Assembly (NCBI GenBank): GCA_038116745.1
Contig: JAYODW010000020.1
Coordinates: forward strand, 1-64,000
DNA: 64,000 bases
Direction of reading: 5' to 3'
DNA from: JAYODW01 sp038116745
Lineage (GTDB): Bacteria; Pseudomonadota; Gammaproteobacteria; Ga0077536
A program made the position numbers and the translations under genes. The notes beneath the pieces are model-generated. The model made no database searches. It was given only the letters and a program-made list of their open reading frames with translations, and had not been told where the DNA came from. The first letter of the stretch is position 1; each line of letters begins with the position of its first letter. Shown in pieces: positions 15,847-24,014 of the stretch.

Positions 15847-17036
15847 TTGAGTAACTCACGGCTGATGATGAGCTTTCGCACTTCCGTGGTCCCGGCGCCA
15901 ATCTCAAGAAGTTTGTTGCCACGATAGAGGCGGTTTATCTCACTCTCCCAGATGTAGCCGATCCCGCCGTGGACCTGCACCGCCTCATCCAGCACGCGAT
16001 TGAGCATATTTGCGCAATACATCACCGACGCAGCTGTGTTGGCATGGACCATACCGCGCCCGCCGCCACCGACCTCCAGATGATTCACCTCGGCGAGAAC
16101 TTTGAAGTTCAGCGCCTTCATGCTTTCTATCCAGACATACATGTCCGCCAGTTTGGACTGGATCATCTGGAACTCACTGATGGGTTTGCCGAACTGCTCG
16201 CGCATACGGGCGTATTCAACGCTCAGCTCGAGCGCCCGCTCAGCCATGCCGACACACAACGGCGAAATCATCGCGCGTTCCAGATCCAGCCCGCTCATCA
16301 CGACCGCCACGCCATCGTTCTCTGCACCGACACGGTTCTCGACCGGGACCTCGCAGTTATCGAAGACCAGTTCACCGGTCGGGCTGCCGCGGAAACCCAT
16401 CTTCCTGAGCTTCTGCGCCACTGAGAATCCAGGAAAATCTTTTTCCACGATGAAAGCCGAAATTCCGTGCGCCCCCTGATCCGGAGCGGTCTTGGCGTAG
16501 ACGAGCAGCACATCGGCCACCGGGCCATTGGTGATGTAGAGCTTGCGTCCGTTGAGCAGATAGCAATCGCCTTCCCGTCGCGCCGTTGTGCGCATGGAAC
16601 CGAGTGCATCGCTGCCGGCGCCCGGCTCGGTCAAACCCAGCGCGCCAACCGATTTGCCGCTGCACAAACCAGGCAGATATTTCGCACGCTGCTCCTCGCT
16701 AGCGTTGCGGAAAATGTTGTTGAGGCAGAGGTTGTCATGCGCGACCCAGCTCAAAGCCAGAGCGTAGTTCCAGCGGGAGAACGCCTGCCCCACGAGCCCG
16801 GCAGTGAACAGATCAAGCCCCTGCCCGCCGTAAGCCTCCGGCACGCTCAGACCGAAATACCCCGCCTCACCGATGGCCTGAAAAGCCTCTGCCGGCCACC
16901 ACTCCTCGTCATCCATTCGCTGAGCTATCGGGTACATCACGTCCCGTGCGAATCGATCGGCTGCGTCGAGCATGGCCTGCTGATCTGTTGAGAGCGCGAA
17001 CGCACCTGCTGAACCAGTGATTGCCTCATCCCCCAT
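15843..17036 (-). CDS. Acyl-CoA dehydrogenase, isovaleryl-CoA dehydrogenase type
   Basis: 397-residue FAD enzyme of the acyl-CoA dehydrogenase family. Signatures: GALGLTEPGAGSDALGSMRT (131-150), FGKPISEFQMIQSKLADMY and EIGAGTTEVRKLIISREL at the C-terminus. The catalytic Glu is probably Glu253 in SGLDLERAM, the helix position used by isovaleryl-CoA dehydrogenase; the medium-chain position carries Gly (EIGAGT). This favours a short or branched substrate. Co-transcribed with an SDR (ATGA overlap) and an enoyl-CoA hydratase 67 bases upstream. In the lva-like reading it would be the LvaC counterpart acting on a 4-phosphoacyl-CoA or 4-hydroxyacyl-CoA derivative. Confidence 0.9.
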   Translation of the reverse strand: MGDEAITGSAGAFALSTDQQAMLDAADRFARDVMYPIAQRMDDEEWWPAEAFQAIGEAGYFGLSVPEAYGGQGLDLFTAGLVGQAFSRWNYALALSWVAHDNLCLNNIFRNASEEQRAKYLPGLCSGKSVGALGLTEPGAGSDALGSMRTTARREGDCYLLNGRKLYITNGPVADVLLVYAKTAPDQGAHGISAFIVEKDFPGFSVAQKLRKMGFRGSPTGELVFDNCEVPVENRVGAENDGVAVVMSGLDLERAMISPLCVGMAERALELSVEYARMREQFGKPISEFQMIQSKLADMYVWIESMKALNFKVLAEVNHLEVGGGGRGMVHANTAASVMYCANMLNRVLDEAVQVHGGIGYIWESEINRLYRGNKLLEIGAGTTEVRKLIISRELLK

Positions 17037-17103
17037 TGATACGACTCCTATGGACTATCGACCTGCGACCACATCAAAGCGCCCTGGAAGCAGGTCAGAA
17101 TTT

Positions 17104-17883
17104 CTATCTGCCCTGACGGGCGGCAAAGAAAGCCTTGAGTGCCGCCAGTGTTTCCGGGGCTGAGACGTTCTCTGCGATCTGTCTCCCTTCAAGCTCGAGT
17201 TGCGTTTCGAGGTTATTGGATAGGCTCTGCCGCAGCAGGCGTTTAGCGCGCCCTACAGCGTTACTTGGCGCCTGCGCGAGCTGCTGGAGGGTCCGCTCAA
17301 CTTCGGACGCGAAGCCATCATCGTCGACCACCCGTGCAATCAGCCCCAGCTCCTCGGCCTGCTCTGCGCTCAGAGTCGGGTTCAGCGCCATGATATCGAA
17401 GGCGCGCTGAGTGCCGACCAGGCGTGGCAGAAACCATGTTGCGCCACCGTCCGGGGTAAGCCCGGAACGGGTGTAAGCAAGATTGAAACGCGCAGAGCGC
17501 GTGGCGATCGCGAGGTCACTCATCATCACCAGGCTCATTCCGCCACCGGCAGCAGTACCGTTGACGGCACACACCACCGGCACCTCCAGGCGATTGAGCA
17601 CCGTAATGGCGAGATGAAAAAAACCGGCCATCTCGCGCACGTGCTCTCGCAGATGTTGACCCTTGCTCAGAAACTCATTCAGATCGCCACCAACGGAAAA
17701 TTCTTTTCCGCGTGCGGTCAGCAAAACCACCCGCACGCTGGGGTCACTTTCACACCCGATCGCCGCCTGTGCCAGCTCTCGCGTGAACTGAGCGCCGACG
17801 ACGTTGTGGTTGACAGCATCGTCAATCACGATGCGGGCAATCCCCTGTTCCACCGAAAAATCAATCTTGCGTGCATCGCTCAT
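17104..17883 (-). CDS. Enoyl-CoA hydratase/isomerase (crotonase) family protein
   Basis: 259-residue crotonase-fold enzyme. The CoA-binding loop ARGKEFSVGGDLNEFL (about 59-74) and the oxyanion-hole region CAVNGTAAGGGMSLVMMSDL (about 105-124) are present, followed by FNLAYTRSGLTPDGGATWFL. At the usual position of the second catalytic Glu the sequence reads TPDGG, as in several isomerase-like members, so hydratase versus isomerase is open. GAGGAAACTGAC precedes ATG 17883. It lies in the middle of the minus-strand operon between the DUF6285-like gene (97 bases) and the acyl-CoA dehydrogenase. Confidence 0.9.
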   Translation of the reverse strand: MSDARKIDFSVEQGIARIVIDDAVNHNVVGAQFTRELAQAAIGCESDPSVRVVLLTARGKEFSVGGDLNEFLSKGQHLREHVREMAGFFHLAITVLNRLEVPVVCAVNGTAAGGGMSLVMMSDLAIATRSARFNLAYTRSGLTPDGGATWFLPRLVGTQRAFDIMALNPTLSAEQAEELGLIARVVDDDGFASEVERTLQQLAQAPSNAVGRAKRLLRQSLSNNLETQLELEGRQIAENVSAPETLAALKAFFAARQGR

Positions 17884-17980
17884 GTCAGTTTCCTCGCGCT
17901 GTGTTCAAACAATTGCCGGCTTGTCGCCGCTGGGAACAGGCTACGCCTGACCGGGACCGGCGTAGACCGTCCCCCGGTTG

Positions 17981-18358
17981 TCACAGTCTGTGCAGTTCAG
18001 CCAATACGTCCGGCTTGCTCACTCTGACCTTGTCCACCACATGCCCGAGCAGCTCCGCATGCAGCTGATCGAGCGAGCTGTCAAAGTCACCCCGGCGGAT
18101 CAGTGCGCACAAGTCGGCGCTCGCTTCCCGCGCCGACGCCTTGCCCCCGTCTGCAGCGCCAGTCAGTGCCCGGATACGTGCATCATCGGCCGTGGCCTGA
18201 TGCTCCCACTCGCCGAGTTCACGTTGCGCGATTTCGAGCAGATAGACCGAGCACAGCGCATGGTAGCGATCGCGTCCCGATAAGCGCGGTGTGATTTCGG
18301 TCACGAACTCTTTGACCGCGTCCAGAAGGCCCGGCAAATCCGGTGCGTCATGCGGCAT
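17981..18358 (-). CDS. DUF6285-like small protein, putative partner of the adjacent kinase
   Basis: 125-residue helical protein (MPHDAPDLPGLLDAVKEFV at the start; YHALCSVYLLEIAQRELGEW in the middle). It resembles DUF6285 proteins, which are commonly found beside phosphotransferase and acyl-CoA dehydrogenase genes. In Pseudomonas putida a small protein, LvaB, is needed by the kinase LvaA to phosphorylate 4-hydroxyvaleryl-CoA; I infer that this gene plays that part, being 9 bases downstream of an LvaA-like kinase. Start ATG 18358 has GAGG 7 bases before. The DUF assignment and the LvaB link are from memory of the family and need a profile search. Confidence 0.72.
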   Translation of the reverse strand: MPHDAPDLPGLLDAVKEFVTEITPRLSGRDRYHALCSVYLLEIAQRELGEWEHQATADDARIRALTGAADGGKASAREASADLCALIRRGDFDSSLDQLHAELLGHVVDKVRVSKPDVLAELHRL

Positions 18359-18367
18359 GCAGCATCC

Positions 18368-19393
18368 TCAGTCGTAGTGGCCAGAAATGGTCATGAGCAG
18401 GTCATATTCGATCAACGATGTGTTGCGCCCGCAGGCGGCAAAAGCCGGCGAGCGTCGCCGGCCGGATTGATGCCCGAAAATCTGCATCAGGTTATACAGC
18501 GCCCAGCGCATGAGCCCGAAGATCTCCCACCAGCGGGCAGCCTGAGGATCAACAGGCGTGCCGCCGGCGCGTTCGTAGGCGTGATAGAGCGCCGCCCTCT
18601 GGCCCAGTCCGCCAGCCGGACGATCGGTCCGGTGAAGGCGCCACGAGCGGGTGCAGAACCAGCCCAGATCTTCCAGCGCATCGCCGAAATGTGCGCATTC
18701 CCAATCCAGCAGCGCGCGCAGTCCTTCGGTGGCGACCAGCATATTGCCAAGCCGGAAATCACCGTGCACGAGCACTTTGCCCGCGCTCTGAGGGCGGTTG
18801 ATATCCAGCCAGCGCAGCGCGTACTCGATGACCGGATGCGGCTCTTCCCAGAGATCGTAGTAATGCGTCCACGCCGCCAGCGGATCACCGCTCTCGCGCA
18901 CGTCACGCAAACCATCGAGCGCCGGTTCGCGGATGTCGATCGCATGCAGCCGCGCCAGGCAGGCACCCGCCTGCTCCAGGAAACGCGTGCGCGCAGTGGC
19001 AAACGAGGCGGCTGTAAGCAATGTCTTCGGCAGGCTCTCTCCGCGGATCGCCCCGACGACGTAGCCATCGCCCATCCCGTCGGCCGGCTCAAGCATGAAA
19101 ACCGGCTCGGGTACCGGTAGACCATGCTCAAACGCAACTCTCAGTACCGGGTACTGGCGCGACGCTGGTAGAAATGGCGTGTAGTCCGCCGAGATCGTCT
19201 CCTGACGCAGCACGAGCCGACGTGCAGCGGCCTGCTCATGCAGGTCAAACAGCAGGGTCCGGTTCGATCCACCGACCGTGGTCGGCGTGACATTCCCAAT
19301 CCTGGCCTGCGTGCCAAACCGGCGGCGCACCGCCGCTTGCAGCTGCTCCACCGCGACCAGCGTATCGGCGTCGAGGGACGTCGCCGCGCTCAT
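18368..19393 (-). CDS. APH-fold phosphotransferase, LvaA/ACAD10-like acyl-CoA kinase candidate
   Basis: 341-residue kinase-fold protein of the aminoglycoside phosphotransferase superfamily. The catalytic loop is VHGDFRLGN (His210, Asp212, Asn217) and the metal-binding motif is LDWE (Asp230). The N-terminal lobe has GGSNRTLLFDL and VLRQE (Lys replaced by Arg in the usual KRP motif). Relatives without antibiotic function include the kinase domain of ACAD10/ACAD11 and LvaA, which phosphorylate 4-hydroxyacyl-CoAs. The context of DUF6285-like, hydratase, ACAD and SDR genes points to that role rather than resistance. GGGAGCAGAA precedes ATG 19393. It lies 20 bases downstream of a lipocalin-like gene. 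Confidence 0.85.
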   Translation of the reverse strand: MSAATSLDADTLVAVEQLQAAVRRRFGTQARIGNVTPTTVGGSNRTLLFDLHEQAAARRLVLRQETISADYTPFLPASRQYPVLRVAFEHGLPVPEPVFMLEPADGMGDGYVVGAIRGESLPKTLLTAASFATARTRFLEQAGACLARLHAIDIREPALDGLRDVRESGDPLAAWTHYYDLWEEPHPVIEYALRWLDINRPQSAGKVLVHGDFRLGNMLVATEGLRALLDWECAHFGDALEDLGWFCTRSWRLHRTDRPAGGLGQRAALYHAYERAGGTPVDPQAARWWEIFGLMRWALYNLMQIFGHQSGRRRSPAFAACGRNTSLIEYDLLMTISGHYD

Positions 19394-19413
19394 TTCTGCT
19401 CCCGTGACACCGG

Positions 19414-20415
19414 TCAGAGCGGATAGCCGACCGGCTCACCATCTTCGAGGAGCTCGATGTACTCCGTGATCCCCATCCCTTCGCGCCCGTCCCAGCGCCA
19501 CAGGGTCAGCCCTTCGGCAATGCGCGACTCGAGCGTCCGGCCATCTATTTTTCGGTGATTGCGCAGCGGCGCGAGCGTCAGAATCTCGCCCTCCATACGC
19601 ACCGCGCGCCGGTCGGTGCGCACGCCCAGGCTAATGCGATGCGGGTCCTTAGCTGCAGTCCACTCGGTCATCAGATCAAGATCGGTAATTTCTTCGTACT
19701 CACCATCGAACTGCAGCACGCCCTGGCGGCGGGTGACACCATCGCGCCCCGTAATCTTCAGCAGCATCATTGCGCGGTCAGGACCGAAATTGGCAATCAG
19801 CAGGCGATAAAAATAGATGTTGGTCCAGTAGCGCGGTCCCCAGGAGTGATCGCGCCACCCCAGGGCATCAAAGGTCCATTGCTGTCCGTCCACTGCAATA
19901 GACCCCTGAGTGCGCATGTGCTGATTGAAATGCCCCAGCGAGAAATCGCGCCCGTACATCGTCTCCTGGCTGTCCGTGAGCGGCTCACCGCCGTGCAGCG
20001 GTGACACGCCCTCGAGCTGGAAATCGACAACCGCCGCTGCCCGCGGTGCCTCGGCGAACAGAGCACGCGGATTGCGCAGCAGCTCGGGGTCGTCGAGGAG
20101 CATCAACTCCCCCTCATAGCGCATGGCTACCCGCTTGAACGGCTCGTGCACCTGGTAGCTCAAACCACCCGCGGTGAAGCGCTGATTGTCCTCAAGCTCC
20201 GGCCTGCGGAACTGGCAGGCAATACGTCCGTCCGGCAGATAAAGACAGACCTGCATCTCGGCGTGTCCCTCGTTCGGCCGGTTACCCAGGCGCATCCAGC
20301 CCCCGAAGCGTCGCTCCAGCTCGAAGCCATTCACATACACGCTTTCGTTGAAATTACTGTCTGCGCTGGGTGAATGGTTGTATTCGTCAGCAGGGCTCAA
20401 GCGGTATTCCGCCAT
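19414..20415 (-). CDS. CrtC/AttH-type lipocalin-like protein, paralogue 1 (DUF7064/7065-like)
   Basis: 333 residues from ATG 20415 (AAAGGA 8 bases upstream; the ATG at 20421 is too close to the ribosome site). No signal peptide or membrane segment. It is beta-rich and carries GWRDHSWGPRYW in the middle, reminiscent of the DHEW motif in CrtC/AttH-type two-lipocalin proteins, some of which are hydratases. It aligns end to end with the next gene (shared NESVYVN, FSLGHFNQH, RDHSWGPR, ITEY, equal length), so the pair arose by tandem duplication. Spacings of 18 bases upstream and 20 bases to the kinase gene show co-transcription. The reaction is unknown; a hydratase, isomerase or acyl-chain binding role would fit. 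Confidence 0.75.
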   Translation of the reverse strand: MAEYRLSPADEYNHSPSADSNFNESVYVNGFELERRFGGWMRLGNRPNEGHAEMQVCLYLPDGRIACQFRRPELEDNQRFTAGGLSYQVHEPFKRVAMRYEGELMLLDDPELLRNPRALFAEAPRAAAVVDFQLEGVSPLHGGEPLTDSQETMYGRDFSLGHFNQHMRTQGSIAVDGQQWTFDALGWRDHSWGPRYWTNIYFYRLLIANFGPDRAMMLLKITGRDGVTRRQGVLQFDGEYEEITDLDLMTEWTAAKDPHRISLGVRTDRRAVRMEGEILTLAPLRNHRKIDGRTLESRIAEGLTLWRWDGREGMGITEYIELLEDGEPVGYPL

Positions 20416-20433
20416 CAGCATTTCCTTTGTCAG

Positions 20434-21435
20434 TCAGAGAGGCCAGGCCACCGGCTCCCCATGGTCGAGTTGCTCAACATACTCGGTCATCCCGAACCCA
20501 ATCCGGCCGTCCCACTCGAATCGGGTGAACGCTTCGGCAATCCGCGAATGGAGCGTGGCCTCACCGTAGCGTCGTTTGTTACTCAGTGGTGCGTTGCTGA
20601 TCACCTGGCCGCGGATGATCGCTTTATGGGAAGCAGTGCGCACGCTGAGCTGCACCGCAGTCGGGTCTTTCCGCGCATCCCACTCAGTCAATACATCGAG
20701 ATCCATCACAGGCTCGTAATCGCCGTTTACAAAAAGCACGCCCGCACGCCTGATCCCGCCGTCGCGGTTGGCGATTTTCAACAGGGTAATGCCGTATTGC
20801 GGGCCAAAGCTGGCATAGAAGCCGCGGTCGAAAAGGATGTTCTGCCACAGCCGTGGTCCCCAGGAATGGTCTCTCCAGCCATAGCCGTCGAAACTGAAAT
20901 CAGTATCTCCGATCCGCATGCGCGCACGAACGGCGGTGTGCTGATTGAAATGCCCGAGAGAGAAATCCCGCCCGAACATGGTCTGCTGTCCAGGTTCGCA
21001 CGGCAGTCCGCCGTGAATCGGCGAGCAGCCCTCGACGACCCATTCCAGGTCGCAGGCGGCGCGTGGGCTCTCCGCGAACAGACGCTTGGGCTCACGGAAA
21101 AGTCCTGGATCCGATACCAGCATGACCTCGCCGGAAAAACGCATCGCGACTTCCCGATGCGGCGTGATGACCTCGTAGCTCAGCCCCCCGGCAGAGAAGC
21201 GCTGGTTGTCAGTAATAGTCGGGCGCTGGAACTGGCACGCAATTCGACCATCCGGCAGGTACAGACACACCGCCAGCTCCGCATAACCCTCATTCGCGCG
21301 GTTGCCCAGACGGATCCAGCCTCCAAGTTCTCGCGCGTGGTCAAACGCGTTGACGTAGACGCTCTCGTTGAAATGAAGTTCGTCTCCCGGCGCGTGGGGG
21401 TACTCGTCAGTTTCCAGCAGTCGATAGTCGCCCAT
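20434..21435 (-). CDS. CrtC/AttH-type lipocalin-like protein, paralogue 2 (DUF7064/7065-like)
   Basis: 333 residues, paralogue of the preceding entry with the same length and motif order: MGDYRLLETDEYPHAP at the start, NESVYVNAFDH, CLYLPDGRIACQFQRP, FGRDFSLGHFNQH, GYGWRDHSWGPRLW and FGMTEYVEQL near the end. GGAGGCGTA precedes ATG 21435. The two copies keep the central DHSWG motif, so both are probably active, perhaps on two substrates or as a heterodimer. It lies 41 bases downstream of the core-MetE-like gene. No enzymatic function is established from sequence. Confidence 0.75.
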   Translation of the reverse strand: MGDYRLLETDEYPHAPGDELHFNESVYVNAFDHARELGGWIRLGNRANEGYAELAVCLYLPDGRIACQFQRPTITDNQRFSAGGLSYEVITPHREVAMRFSGEVMLVSDPGLFREPKRLFAESPRAACDLEWVVEGCSPIHGGLPCEPGQQTMFGRDFSLGHFNQHTAVRARMRIGDTDFSFDGYGWRDHSWGPRLWQNILFDRGFYASFGPQYGITLLKIANRDGGIRRAGVLFVNGDYEPVMDLDVLTEWDARKDPTAVQLSVRTASHKAIIRGQVISNAPLSNKRRYGEATLHSRIAEAFTRFEWDGRIGFGMTEYVEQLDHGEPVAWPL

Positions 21436-21476
21436 TACGCCTCCAGCCCGGTTCGAAAATCATGGCCACTGCTCGC

Positions 21477-22646
21477 TCATTCAACCGTATCGAAGGCAAA
21501 GCGTGGGTCGGCGGCGCGCACATAGGCTTCGGGCAGACCCAGCTCTTTGCGCACGATGTTTGCGCCCATCACCACGGAAACGCACTTGTAGAACGCGATG
21601 CGCCGCGAAAGACCTTCGCGCCCGAATCCACAGTCCGCCGTGATAATGAGCTGCTCGGGCGGGAGGAATTCAAGCGCGTGCCGGATGGTCGCCGCGACCT
21701 GTTCCGGTGACTCAACCGTCGTGCGGGTATGGTCAACGACGCCTATCCCAATTTTCTTGTCAGTTTTGTGTGCTTTCAGCAGGGCCATATCCCGGGCGTT
21801 ATTACTCCCACCCTCCAGCATCAGGACATCGCAGTTCATCTCGAGAAAGTAAGGCAAAGGGCGCTCGTAGCTCGGCCGGTCCCAGTAAAAACTCTGCTGG
21901 TTGGGGTTCCCCCAACAGGTATGCGCCCAGATCTCGGTCTCAACACCTTCAACCTGCCGATTGAAAGCCTGGGTGTAGAAATCGAGATCATTGTCGCTGC
22001 AAGGGGGCTCAGCATTACAGTTGAAATGATGCACAGGCTCTTCGATCTGAATCACGGGGCATCCCGCTGCTGCCAGTTCCCGATACTCTTCGTTCATGGC
22101 CGCAGCAATATCCATGACCATGTCATGTTCGCTGGCGTAGTACTCGTTCCACAACATCATCGGCAGGCAGGTCGCACATATCGATCCGAATTTGACGGGT
22201 CGATCAGACATCTTCTGTGCGGTCTTCCAGATAGCCGCAAAATGCAGCGGCCCGCGGGTGATCTTTCCCGACACCGTAGGCGGGTGCCAGCTTTCCTGGA
22301 CCTCGTAGAGGATGTGCCCCGGTCGCATCGCGCCATAATCGAGGAAGTGGGAGCTGTCATTGAAGCCGGTAATGCCGTTCAGGCGTTCGATGGTGTAAAA
22401 AAACCAGGAGCGTCCGCCGACCTCAAGGTCGAAACGCGTGTCACCATCGACCAGGATGTCCAGGCCACAGCGCTCCTGTTCGCTGATGTAACAGGCGACC
22501 GAGTCCAGGTACTGCTCGCGATACAGAGAGTCCCCCATCGCGACCTTGAACGGGCGTCCGTAAAGATTCTGGTTGAACCAGGTCGGCTTCGGAAACGAGC
22601 CCACCATCGCGGTCGGCATCACGAGATCTTTAGTCGCTACAAACAT
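21477..22646 (-). CDS. Core-MetE-like zinc methyltransferase (cobalamin-independent methionine synthase fold)
   Basis: 389 residues, about the size of the MetE catalytic barrel alone, without the N-terminal half of MetE. The four zinc ligands are visible: His242 and Cys244 (AHTCWGN), Glu278 (LMLEGG) and Cys339 (ITADCGFGREG). It starts MFVATKDLVMPTAMVGSFPKP, where GSFPKP matches the N-terminal signature of this barrel. Relatives include folate-independent core-MetE methionine synthases and epoxyalkane:coenzyme M transferase, so it may alkylate a thiol or move a methyl group from an unusual donor. GGGGAG precedes ATG 22646. First gene of the eight-gene operon, divergent from an acyl-CoA dehydrogenase. 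Confidence 0.82.
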   Translation of the reverse strand: MFVATKDLVMPTAMVGSFPKPTWFNQNLYGRPFKVAMGDSLYREQYLDSVACYISEQERCGLDILVDGDTRFDLEVGGRSWFFYTIERLNGITGFNDSSHFLDYGAMRPGHILYEVQESWHPPTVSGKITRGPLHFAAIWKTAQKMSDRPVKFGSICATCLPMMLWNEYYASEHDMVMDIAAAMNEEYRELAAAGCPVIQIEEPVHHFNCNAEPPCSDNDLDFYTQAFNRQVEGVETEIWAHTCWGNPNQQSFYWDRPSYERPLPYFLEMNCDVLMLEGGSNNARDMALLKAHKTDKKIGIGVVDHTRTTVESPEQVAATIRHALEFLPPEQLIITADCGFGREGLSRRIAFYKCVSVVMGANIVRKELGLPEAYVRAADPRFAFDTVE

Positions 22647-22801
22647 GTGAGTCTCCCCTGTTGAGTCGCGTAAACCCTGCCGTGTTCCTGTTTCTGAACC
22701 GGACCTGAGCTTTTTGCGTAATTGATATTATGAAGCGGCGTGGGACGATGAAAGCACATTGCCCCGCCGCAACTGTTCCTTAACCTGCCCGGACTCAAGC
22801 C

Positions 22802-23968
22802 ATGAAATTTGCTTTCTCCGACGACCAACTCGCAATCCGTGACGCTATTGCCAAACTGTGCGAAGACTTCCCGGCCGACTACTGGCTCGACTGTGATAAC
22901 ACAGGCAACCACCCCAATGAATTCGTGAAAGCCGTCTGTGAAGGTGGCTGGTTCGGCATCGCCATGCCCGAAGCCTACGGTGGCAGCGGCCTCGGCATCA
23001 CTGAAGCAACCATCATGATGCAGGCCATCGCCGAGTCCGGGGCGGGCTACACCGGCGCGTCTGCCGTTCATCTGAACATCTTCGGTCTCAATCCGGTGGT
23101 GATCTTCGGCACTGAAGAGCAGAAGCAACGCATGCTCCCATCGCTGATCCGCGGCGAGGACTCAGCCTGCTTCGGCGTCACCGAGCCCAACGCCGGACTG
23201 GATACCACCAGCCTGCAGGTTCGCGCCGACCGCAAAGGCGACGGCTATGTGATTACTGGCCAGAAGCACTGGACCTCCAATGCACAACGCGCCAACAAGG
23301 TGCTCCTGCTCGCCCGAACCACACCGCGCGATCAGGTCAAGCGCAAAACGGAAGGGCTCTCCTTGTTCTATACCGACCTCAACCGTGACTACGCAGAGGT
23401 CCGCGAAATCCCCAAGATGGGGCGCAAAGCCGTGGACTCCAACGCCGTGTTCTACGACGGCATGCCGGTTCCGCACGAAGATCTCATCGGTGAAGAAGGA
23501 AAAGGCTTTCATTACATTCTGCACGGACTGAACCCTGAGCGGATCCTGATCGCCGGCGAAGCCGTTGGACTCGGCCGCGCCGCGCTGCGCCGAGCAGTCG
23601 ACTACGCGAAAGAGCGCGTCGTGTTCGGCCGCCCCATCGGGATGAATCAGGGGATCCAGCATCCGCTGGCCCGCTGCTGGATGGACCTGGAGGCGGCCAA
23701 CCTCATGGTTTACAACGCAGCCGCGCGCTATGACGACGGTGAAGAGTGCGGCGCCGAGGCCAACAGCGCTAAATACCTGGCTGCGGAGGCCGGCTTCCAT
23801 GCCTGTGAGCAGGCCGTGTTGACTCATGGCGGCATGGGCTATGCCCGCGAGTACCACGTCGAGCGCTACATGCGCGAGGTCATGATTTCACGCATCGCGC
23901 CGGTGAGCCGCGAGATGATCCTGAACTTTATCGGCGAGAAAGTTCTGGAGCTGCCCCGCTCCTTCTGA
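22802..23968 (+). CDS. Acyl-CoA dehydrogenase
   Basis: 388-residue FAD enzyme with complete family architecture: N-terminal helices (FSDDQLAIRDAIAKLCEDFP), GIAMPEAYGGSGLGITEAT, middle domain ACFGVTEPNAGLDTTSLQVRA and a C-terminal helical domain with THGGMGYAREYHVERYMREV. Glu in HGLNPERIL sits at the isovaleryl-type catalytic position. The substrate is unknown. It is divergent from the core-MetE-like operon (155-base gap) and 46 bases upstream of a luciferase-like gene, with which it may be co-transcribed. The ribosome site is weak (GGACTCAAGCC). Confidence 0.93.
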   Translation: MKFAFSDDQLAIRDAIAKLCEDFPADYWLDCDNTGNHPNEFVKAVCEGGWFGIAMPEAYGGSGLGITEATIMMQAIAESGAGYTGASAVHLNIFGLNPVVIFGTEEQKQRMLPSLIRGEDSACFGVTEPNAGLDTTSLQVRADRKGDGYVITGQKHWTSNAQRANKVLLLARTTPRDQVKRKTEGLSLFYTDLNRDYAEVREIPKMGRKAVDSNAVFYDGMPVPHEDLIGEEGKGFHYILHGLNPERILIAGEAVGLGRAALRRAVDYAKERVVFGRPIGMNQGIQHPLARCWMDLEAANLMVYNAAARYDDGEECGAEANSAKYLAAEAGFHACEQAVLTHGGMGYAREYHVERYMREVMISRIAPVSREMILNFIGEKVLELPRSF

Positions 23969-24014
23969 ACACTGCCAGAGAACAATCGCAACCTGACCTT
24001 AGGGGAGAGAACGT

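Noticed and set aside
18368..19393. Antibiotic (aminoglycoside) kinase
   Set aside because: The fold is right but the neighbourhood of ACAD, hydratase, DUF6285-like and SDR genes points to CoA metabolism.
20374..21525. 383-codon plus-strand frame opposite the lipocalin-like paralogue
   Set aside because: The minus-strand protein aligns fully to its neighbour; the plus-strand frame is its shadow.
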